Source: Phycisphaeraceae bacterium
GTDB lineage: Bacteria; Planctomycetota; Phycisphaerae; Phycisphaerales; Phycisphaeraceae
Direction: 5' to 3'
Assembly (NCBI GenBank): GCA_002704825.1
Contig: PAIY01000263.1
Coordinates: forward strand, 35,685-69,301
DNA length: 33,617 bases
Both the position numbers and the translations under genes were made by a program. The notes below the pieces were generated by a model. The model ran no database searches and was not told where the DNA came from. It was given only the letters and a program-made list of their open reading frames with translations. Below are positions 28,329-33,617 of this stretch, one piece after another (within the stretch, counting starts at the first letter, position 1; each line of letters starts with the position of its first letter).

Positions 28329-29039
28329 TTACTCGTTGGCAGGCAGGGCGTCGAGACTGAGCGTTTCAACGTGGCCGTCAAAGAACGAATAGTTGCGCGT
28401 CTCACCCAGATGCGGCGGGCGTACGGTGGGGGCGTCCAGCCCGTAGGTGCCTGCGGAGCTGCCGTAGTTCAGACCGTCAATGTCGGAGATCATCCATAAC
28501 TTGCCATGACCTTTGACATCGTAATCAGAAGTACCTTCACGACCCGCTGCCATAATGTCTTCAAGCGAGCAGGGCTCGGCATCACCGGGGATGTAGCTTG
28601 AGGGAATCGAGCTGGTGGATGTGCGACCGAAGAAGTAGCGCTTGGTGGTGGTGTATTGGTTGTTGATGAGGAAGACCATCTTGCCACCCGACGGATGACC
28701 GTAGGCTGCCTGATTGTCCGGGCAACGCCACACACCGTAAGCTTTGCCCAGGTAGTGGGTGAGCCACTGTTCGTGACTCAGATATTTTTCCCATCCGCCC
28801 AGACCGACATGTGATTCGGGGTCACGTACGCCCCGGTACACCGCGCCGGGGATCGACTTGTTATCCATTTCATAATTGAGGATAGCCGTGGTCATCTGCT
28901 TGAAGTTGGTTGAGCATTGCAGACGCATGGCCGTCTTACGGGCCGACGCCAGGGCAGGCAGGAGGATGGAGATCAGCATGGCAATGATGCTGATGACAAC
29001 CAGGAGTTCGATGAGGGTGAAGGCTTTGTTTTTCATCAT
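28329..29039 (-). CDS. Pseudopilin-like protein with prepilin N-terminal domain
   Basis: 236 residues. Leader MMKNKA, then [24 protein letters not shown], the type IV prepilin signal and helix with Ala before the cut site. A globular C-terminal part includes WRCPDNQAAYGHPSGGK and ends with GETRNYSFFDGHVETLSLD, the H-X9-DG ending of planctomycete pseudopilins. It is the same family as the protein at 5535-6269 but diverged outside the N-terminus and the end. The start has GAGAAAG upstream; either of two adjacent ATGs could be used. A sigma-54-type promoter at 29158-29172 on this strand would give a leader of about 107 bases, so it is likely controlled by the divergent sigma-54 activator. The downstream genes may be read from the same transcript. 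Confidence 0.88.
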   Translation of the reverse strand: MMKNKAFTLIELLVVISIIAMLISILLPALASARKTAMRLQCSTNFKQMTTAILNYEMDNKSIPGAVYRGVRDPESHVGLGGWEKYLSHEQWLTHYLGKAYGVWRCPDNQAAYGHPSGGKMVFLINNQYTTTKRYFFGRTSTSSIPSSYIPGDAEPCSLEDIMAAGREGTSDYDVKGHGKLWMISDIDGLNYGSSAGTYGLDAPTVRPPHLGETRNYSFFDGHVETLSLDALPANE

Positions 29040-29157
29040 GCGTCTTTCTCGTCAGGGGCGAACAAATCATGAGGTCGCGTCAATTACAAACAGGTGTGGA
29101 TCGGTATGAGCACGGGTACGACCAGGTACTGCAGCTCGCCACACACTTGGACATTAC

Positions 29158-29172
29158 GCAAAGTTGATGCCA
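29158..29172 (-). promoter_or_regulatory. Sigma-54 (-24/-12) promoter for the pseudopilin/GGT side
   Basis: On the minus strand TGGCATCAACTTTGC fits TGGCAC-N5-TTGC at nine of ten fixed positions, with the GG and GC pairs at the required spacing. It is identical at 13 of 15 bases to the motif at 30784-30798. Transcription would start near 29146, about 107 bases before the pseudopilin ATG. The palindrome at 29288-29306 is about 140-160 bases upstream, a usual enhancer distance. Confidence 0.75.
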
Positions 29173-29213
29173 GGGATGAAAAATGGACGAAATAATGCTC
29201 CGGTCGCATGATT

Positions 29214-29306
29214 TGTCAATTTAGGGGGTATTTCATTGCCTTTTTGGGTAAATTCATGTCAAAGTATTACGCAACGTCTTTTTGTAGTGTTGACATATTG
29301 TCAACA
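29214..29306. promoter_or_regulatory. Enhancer-like palindrome and phased TGTCAA half-sites
   Basis: TGTTGACA-TAT-TGTCAACA (29288-29306) is a perfect 8-bp-arm palindrome 21 bases before the activator start codon. Two more TGTCAA hexamers start at 29214 and 29257; with the palindrome copy at 29299 the spacings are 43 and 42 bases, four helical turns each, so all face one side of the DNA. This fits a multi-site enhancer for the divergent promoter and an autoregulation site. Confidence 0.65.
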
Positions 29307-29326
29307 TGGTCGGATGATGGTTCTTC

Positions 29327-30676
29327 ATGGCCCAAGGCGCTTGCATATTGATCGTGGATGACATTCCCGAGTTCCTCGAGCAGACGGCTTCGACCTTGGC
29401 TGCCAGCGGATACCAGCCAGTGATCTGTGATGATCCGCGTTTGGCTGAACCGCGGTTGGCGAATGATCATTTTGACCTGCTTATCACCACGTTGGTCATG
29501 CGCGAGATGGGTGGGTTTGATCTGGTTCGCAAAGTCCGTGGCAATGGGCACGCCTTGCCGATCGTCATGATCACCGGCTTTGGGACGGAGGAAGCGTCGG
29601 TTGAAGCGGTGCGGCTGGGGTGTTCGGATTACCTGGCTAAACCGGTCGAACCCGAGGAACTGATCTCGCGTGTTCGGCGTGTGCTGCATCAGCAACATCA
29701 TCATCACGGCTCGGTGCTGCAACTGGATCAGATGGTCAGCACGGACCAGTCGATGTCGCAGATTTTTCAGACCGCCCAACGCATTGCCCAGACCAGCAGT
29801 CGCGTTTTGATCCTCGGTGAAACCGGGACCGGCAAGCAGCTTCTGGCGCACGCGATCCATTCAGCAAGTCCGCGCAGTGATCAACCGTTTGTGACGGTTA
29901 ACTGTGCAGCGATTCCTGACAACCTGTTGGAAAGCGAACTCTTTGGCCATGAACGTGGCGCGTTTACAGACGCTTATGCCCGAAGAATAGGGCGTTTTGA
30001 GCATGCGGGTAAGGGAACGATCTTTCTGGATGAAGTCGGTGAGATGCCTTTGTCTCTGCAGGCCAAGTTGCTTCACGTGCTTGAAGACAACACCTTCACA
30101 CCAGTTGGCAGTACGCATGCGATGAAAAGTGAAGCGCGGGTGATTGCTGCCACGCACCGCGATTTGCTCGGCGAGATTCAGCGCGGGCAATTCCGGGCGG
30201 ACCTTTACTATCGACTCAATGTCGTGCCGATTCATCTACCCGCCCTGCGCGAGCGTCCGACGGACATCCCGACGCTGATCAATCATTTTATTGAGCAATA
30301 TCAGACGACCGATCAGATCCAGCCGATCAAAATCACGGCCCAGACGATGCATCTGTTACAGACGTATCATTGGCCGGGGAACATTCGTGAGTTGCAAAAT
30401 CTCGTTGAGCGATTGATGGTGCTTAACGCCGGTTCGACGATTCATCCCAGTGCGTTGCCGTTCCGAGTTCAGCACAACGCGCCGCTGTCTGAGGATCACT
30501 CACAGTTGTTTCAGGGACCATTCCGCACTGCCAGGTATCAGTTTGAGTCTGCCTATTGTCGCTACGTGATACAACTGGCCGAAGGGAACATGGCCCGGGC
30601 AGCAAAGATCGCGGAAATGGACCGTGGTCAGTTTTATCGCATGGCCAAGCGGTATCGTGTATTGCCTGGTAAGTGA
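29327..30676 (+). CDS. NtrC-family sigma-54-dependent activator with degenerate receiver domain
   Basis: 449 residues: receiver domain (about 5-120), AAA+ domain (about 136-365) and Fis-type helix-turn-helix (about 404-445). AAA+ motifs are complete: Walker A GETGTGK (164-170), Walker B TIFLDE (231-236), arginine region FRADLYYRLNV (290-300) and GNIREL (351-356). Two anomalies stand out. The receiver keeps Asp11-Asp12, Thr83 and Lys105, but the phosphoacceptor is Thr55 (LLITTLVMREM in place of the usual D-x-x-MP). The sigma-54 contact loop reads GAFTDA (211-216) instead of GAFTGA. No partner kinase gene is adjacent. Sigma-54 promoters and matching palindromes lie on both sides, so it likely drives both flanking operons. 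Confidence 0.94.
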   Translation: MAQGACILIVDDIPEFLEQTASTLAASGYQPVICDDPRLAEPRLANDHFDLLITTLVMREMGGFDLVRKVRGNGHALPIVMITGFGTEEASVEAVRLGCSDYLAKPVEPEELISRVRRVLHQQHHHHGSVLQLDQMVSTDQSMSQIFQTAQRIAQTSSRVLILGETGTGKQLLAHAIHSASPRSDQPFVTVNCAAIPDNLLESELFGHERGAFTDAYARRIGRFEHAGKGTIFLDEVGEMPLSLQAKLLHVLEDNTFTPVGSTHAMKSEARVIAATHRDLLGEIQRGQFRADLYYRLNVVPIHLPALRERPTDIPTLINHFIEQYQTTDQIQPIKITAQTMHLLQTYHWPGNIRELQNLVERLMVLNAGSTIHPSALPFRVQHNAPLSEDHSQLFQGPFRTARYQFESAYCRYVIQLAEGNMARAAKIAEMDRGQFYRMAKRYRVLPGK

Positions 30677-30704
30677 CAATTTTAGCAGCAATCCACCTGT
30701 TGTT

Positions 30705-30721
30705 GTTGATTATTTGTCAAC
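30705..30721. promoter_or_regulatory. Enhancer-like palindrome upstream of the enolase-family gene
   Basis: GTTGATTATTTGTCAAC, with arms GTTGA/TCAAC, is identical in 13 of 17 positions to the palindrome core at 29289-29305 (GTTGACATATTGTCAAC). It lies about 90-105 bases before the start point predicted from the sigma-54 motif at 30784-30798. Confidence 0.65.
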
Positions 30722-30783
30722 GATCGCTATCTCTCACAGCCTTTAAAGCTTGTTTTTGACGTTCTCAGACCATTTTTTAGGCA

Positions 30784-30798
30784 TGGCACCATCTTTGC
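30784..30798 (+). promoter_or_regulatory. Sigma-54 (-24/-12) promoter for the enolase-family gene
   Basis: TGGCACCATCTTTGC matches TGGCAC-N5-TTGC at all ten fixed positions. The predicted start is near 30810, two bases before the ATG at 30812, which implies an almost leaderless mRNA; no ribosome-binding site is visible upstream. Confidence 0.8.
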
Positions 30799-30811
30799 AT
30801 ATGTCATGTAT

Positions 30812-32161
30812 ATGAAACGTCATTTCTTCATTTTGCACGGGTGTCTGGTTCTCGTCTTTGTGAGTCTGATGGCTCCCGTGGCATGGGCCAAGGTACGCAT
30901 TGACGCAATTGATCTCAAAGCGTTCAGCATCCCGTTGGAGAAACAATTCAAAACATCCAAGGGCAGTAGCAGTACCTGCTATGGCATCTTTGTTCTGATT
31001 CATGCCAGCGATACACAGAATACAAATCGCAAGTTCACCGCGCTGGGCAGCATTCTCCCGCGCACTTTGGTGACGAATGAATCAAAGTCCGACGCATGGT
31101 CCGGCGCTGTTGCGATGCGACGGATACTCATCGGGCGAACCTTGAATGATGGTGATCTTGCAGGGGACATGACCTTGGTTGAGGATTGGCTGGATCATCT
31201 GGACACTCTGGCTCAAGGACAAAAACTCACATGGCAGAATCCGCCGACCAAGCCGCGACAACTGCGGGCGACACTCAGTGGTTTTGACATGGCGTTACTC
31301 GACCTTGTTGGGCAAGTTTACGAAAAGCCCATTGCGGACCTGTTTGAGGATGGCAATGAGCGCAAGACCATCTTCCGATCCGCCGCGACCTACAACGCAA
31401 CGGCGTCGCAGAAGAAACTCGCCATCGCCGCTGCAAAGCTGCACACCGACTATCCGGCCATTCGCATCAAGATCGGCCTGGACTTTGAAAAGGATCTCAA
31501 GCGTCTGACTGCCACCGCCGAGTCGATCGTTCAATCCAGTAAGCCGGATCGTGTGATCTGGGTGGATGTGAATCAGGCATGGAAAGAGGCAGCCGCCAGT
31601 CTCGATCATCTCGAGCAGATTGCCAATGCGCTCATTGCTGTGGGGTACACCCAACCGTTTCTCTGTGAGCAACCCACCAGTGAAAAAGACATGCAGGCAT
31701 TAGCCAATGTCACGCATGCGATTCGTCAATGGCCGACGCAGAAAACCATGCCCATCAAGATCATGGCAGACGAAGCGATCTGGACTCTGGATGACATCAA
31801 GCAGGTTCACGCATTGGATGCTGCGGACATGGTCAACATCAAGATTCAAAAGGCTGGCGGCATTGTCCATGCCATGAAGATGGGGCGGTATCTCTACGAG
31901 CATGCACCCCATGTTGAAATCTACATCGGCGGGCTCGTCATGACCGACATCGGTGCCTGGGCCAACATCCAACTCTGCTTTGCACTACCCCGACTGGATT
32001 ACCAAACCAGCGGTGCCCCACGTCGAAACTTTCCTGGCAATCCCGCAACGCATCCCATCAAGTATGTGACAGGCCGCCAGCTTACACGTCCAATTGTCCA
32101 CGGCTTGGGAACGGGTTTGGATTTACAACATGTCCAACCCTACATCACCAAGACCCACTAA
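30812..32161 (+). CDS. Secreted enolase-superfamily protein (muconate lactonizing/dipeptide epimerase-like)
   Basis: 449 residues from the ATG at 30812; an ATG at 30806 adds two codons but lies before the predicted transcript start. A signal peptide (MKRHFFILHGCLVLVFVSLMAP, cut after AWA) is followed by the enolase capping domain (VRIDAIDLKAFSIPLEKQFKTSKGSSS) and barrel. Metal ligands are visible: Asp252 in WVDVNQAW, Glu286 in FLCEQP, Asp320 in IMADEA. The acid/base lysines are Lys220 (RIKIG; the first Lys of KxK is Arg218) and Lys344 in NIKIQKAGG. This is the muconate-lactonizing subgroup, which includes L-Ala-D/L-Glu and other dipeptide epimerases. A signal peptide is unusual for the superfamily. 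The product likely acts outside the cytoplasm; the substrate is unknown. Confidence 0.88.
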   Translation: MKRHFFILHGCLVLVFVSLMAPVAWAKVRIDAIDLKAFSIPLEKQFKTSKGSSSTCYGIFVLIHASDTQNTNRKFTALGSILPRTLVTNESKSDAWSGAVAMRRILIGRTLNDGDLAGDMTLVEDWLDHLDTLAQGQKLTWQNPPTKPRQLRATLSGFDMALLDLVGQVYEKPIADLFEDGNERKTIFRSAATYNATASQKKLAIAAAKLHTDYPAIRIKIGLDFEKDLKRLTATAESIVQSSKPDRVIWVDVNQAWKEAAASLDHLEQIANALIAVGYTQPFLCEQPTSEKDMQALANVTHAIRQWPTQKTMPIKIMADEAIWTLDDIKQVHALDAADMVNIKIQKAGGIVHAMKMGRYLYEHAPHVEIYIGGLVMTDIGAWANIQLCFALPRLDYQTSGAPRRNFPGNPATHPIKYVTGRQLTRPIVHGLGTGLDLQHVQPYITKTH

Positions 32162-32208
32162 TTCCCCTGTTTTTGCAGTATCAACTGCACACGGAAAAGG
32201 AAAACGTT

Positions 32209-33267
32209 ATGCAACCCATTCGTATCGCACAATTCGGCCTCGGCCCCATCGGTCTTGAATCCGTCAAGTATCTGGCAACCAAACCCTGGGCGCAGATTAT
32301 TGGTGGGATTGATATCGATCCACTCAAACAGGAACAATCATTGGGGCGTCTCACCGGCATCACGGCGTTGGATGACGTGAGTGTCTATGCTTCATTTGAT
32401 GATCTCTGCGAACATGCCAAACCGGATGTCGTGCTGCACACCGCCGGTTCTTCGGTGGTGCGATCCATTGAACAGATCATGCCAATGGTCAAGGCCGGCG
32501 CGCATGTCGCAAGCACCTGTGAGCCGCTGCTCTACCCATGGCTCACCGCGCCGCAGGCCTCTGCTGAACTGGATGCAGCATGCATGGCTGCCGGCGTCAG
32601 TGTCGTCGGCACCGGCGTGAATCCCGGTTTTGTCATGGACCTGCTGCCCGTGGTGATGACTGGCGTGAGTACCCGGATTGATCGCATCAAGGCAACGCGC
32701 GTGGTCGATGCCACCACGCGCCGTGGCCCATTGCAAAAAAAAATCGGCAGTGGTCTTGAACCCGAAACCTTCCAATCGCTGTTCCAACAAGGCAAAGCCG
32801 GGCATGCCGGTTTCTGTGAATCTGCAGCACTGCTTGCTCACAGCATGGGTTGGCATGTCACGGCTGACGATATTGTTGAAACGCTCGAACCCGTCGTCGC
32901 AGATAAACCCATCAAGACCGAACATGTCACCGTCGAACCGGGGCAGACACGCGGTCTGCATCAGATGGTCAAGGTCATGTACAAAGGCGAATTGGTCATT
33001 GATCTTGATCTGACGATGGCACTCTGCGAAGAAACACCGCATGACACGGTGACGATCGAAGGGGCGCCCAATCTCACGCTGACGTTCCCTGACGGTGTTC
33101 CCGGTGATCAGGCAACGGTCGCATCATTGATCAACAGCGTCCCGCGTTTGATCACATCCAAACCCGGCCTGCGATTGATGACGGAGTTGGCAAGCCCGAT
33201 CCATGACAAAGTAAGTATTCTCGGCGGCAGTCATTTCATCATGCCCGGTGAAAAGGCTGTGAGTTAA
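32209..33267 (+). CDS. DapB/2,4-diaminopentanoate dehydrogenase-like NAD(P)-dependent oxidoreductase
   Basis: 352 residues from the ATG at 32209 (AAGGA eight bases upstream); an upstream ATG at 32173 in frame is less likely. A Rossmann domain begins IRIAQFGLGPIGLESVKYLATKPWAQIIGGIDIDPLKQ (GxGxxG-type GLGPIG), followed by DVVLHTAGSSVVRSIEQI and VVGTGVNPGFVMDLLPV, typical of the family related to dihydrodipicolinate reductase and Ord (2,4-diaminopentanoate dehydrogenase). No signal peptide, so cytoplasmic. Substrate is probably an amino acid-like compound, by family. It follows the secreted enolase-family gene by 47 bases and would be co-transcribed from the sigma-54 promoter. Confidence 0.85.
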   Translation: MQPIRIAQFGLGPIGLESVKYLATKPWAQIIGGIDIDPLKQEQSLGRLTGITALDDVSVYASFDDLCEHAKPDVVLHTAGSSVVRSIEQIMPMVKAGAHVASTCEPLLYPWLTAPQASAELDAACMAAGVSVVGTGVNPGFVMDLLPVVMTGVSTRIDRIKATRVVDATTRRGPLQKKIGSGLEPETFQSLFQQGKAGHAGFCESAALLAHSMGWHVTADDIVETLEPVVADKPIKTEHVTVEPGQTRGLHQMVKVMYKGELVIDLDLTMALCEETPHDTVTIEGAPNLTLTFPDGVPGDQATVASLINSVPRLITSKPGLRLMTELASPIHDKVSILGGSHFIMPGEKAVS

Positions 33268-33309
33268 CCGTGCCAGTTGTATTGCAGTCAAGTGTATGTC
33301 AGTGACATG

Positions 33310-33347
33310 CATCTGCGAGTTGGGCGTGTCACCCCAACTCGCAGATG
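33310..33347. terminator. Perfect 15-bp hairpin after the dehydrogenase gene
   Basis: CATCTGCGAGTTGGG (33310-33324) pairs perfectly with CCCAACTCGCAGATG (33333-33347) around an 8-base loop, 42 bases after the stop. No T-run on either strand, so an operon-end hairpin of factor-dependent or 3'-protecting type is more likely than a classical terminator. A small TGTCA-G-TGACA palindrome lies at 33297-33307. Confidence 0.5.
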
Positions 33348-33425
33348 TAATACAGCCTACCGTCAGCAGTTTGTTCGCTGACACCGCGTCAGTCCTAGTA
33401 ACGCATCGGGCCTTGGAAAAAACGC

Positions 33426-33617
33426 ATGCATTCAAAACCGTCACCTGTTCTCAAATTCACCGGCTTGTTGATTGTGCTCATTGGTTTGATTGGCGGTTAT
33501 CTCATCGGCAGGAACGTCACGCCGCAGTGGGAGTTGCAGTATACGAGTATGGATGTGGAGCAGGATGATAGTGGGCTTTACTACATCTTCAAAGGCAAAC
33601 GCACGCCGGTGGATCAG
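33426..33617 (+). CDS. Membrane-anchored protein of unknown function, cut by the window end
   Basis: 64 codons open to the last base of the window. The N-terminus MHSKPSPVLK is followed by one hydrophobic helix (FTGLLIVLIGLIGGYLIG, about 11-28) and a hydrophilic part (residues 29-64: RNVTPQWELQYTSMDVEQDD and onward, with GLYYIFKGKR near 50). It looks like a signal-anchor protein with its C-terminal part outside the cytoplasm. No family recognised from this piece. It starts 79 bases after the hairpin at 33310-33347. Confidence 0.65.
   Translation, partial: MHSKPSPVLKFTGLLIVLIGLIGGYLIGRNVTPQWELQYTSMDVEQDDSGLYYIFKGKRTPVDQ

Noticed and set aside
29225..29239. GGGGTATTTCATTGC as a plus-strand sigma-54 promoter of the activator gene
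   Set aside because: Only the GG and TTGC parts fit; four of ten fixed bases mismatch.

Overview
The window looks like a chromosomal segment of a planctomycete, most likely class Phycisphaerae. The clues are two pseudopilin-like proteins with an (A)[15 protein letters not shown]-terminus and a C-terminal DGH motif, an alternative complex III (act) operon joined to an A2-type caa3 oxidase, a XylR-like AraC regulator beside nag genes, and moderately GC-rich DNA. This is judged from protein features alone; no database was searched.

Left part (1-6755): an AspT/YidE-type transporter (-), an ArsR-type repressor (-) divergent from an old-yellow-enzyme oxidoreductase (+) with two palindromic operators between them, tRNA-Leu(UAA) with a strong terminator, a LacI-type repressor (-) divergent from a pseudopilin (+) with a cluster of palindromes between them, and a single-domain receiver protein (-).

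Centre (7294-22039): one long + strand respiratory cluster, actA-B-C-D-E-F, a small one-helix protein, a SCO-type copper protein, then coxB (with fused cytochrome c), coxA, coxC, a small subunit IV and a second subunit III-like protein. Many junctions are ATGA-type overlaps. Quinol would be oxidised by alternative complex III and electrons passed through cytochrome c domains to the oxygen reductase. Two intercistronic gaps hold imperfect inverted repeats built of degenerate GGGATTA heptamers.

Amino-sugar block (22226-25262): nagA and nagB (-), separated by a terminator, divergent from a XylR-like AraC regulator (+).

Right part (25636-33617), the most novel region: a BPL-N/class I amidotransferase-like secreted protein, a gamma-glutamyltransferase-fold protein with altered substrate residues, and a pseudopilin (all -), then an NtrC-type sigma-54 activator (+), a secreted enolase-superfamily protein (+), a DapB/Ord-like dehydrogenase (+) and the start of a membrane-anchored protein (+). 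The activator lacks the phosphoacceptor Asp (Thr55) and has GAFTDA in place of GAFTGA. Two near-identical sigma-54 promoter motifs (29158-29172 minus, 30784-30798 plus) face away from the activator gene. Each has a related GTTGA-N7-TCAAC palindrome at enhancer distance. This predicts a self-contained sigma-54 regulon covering both flanks.
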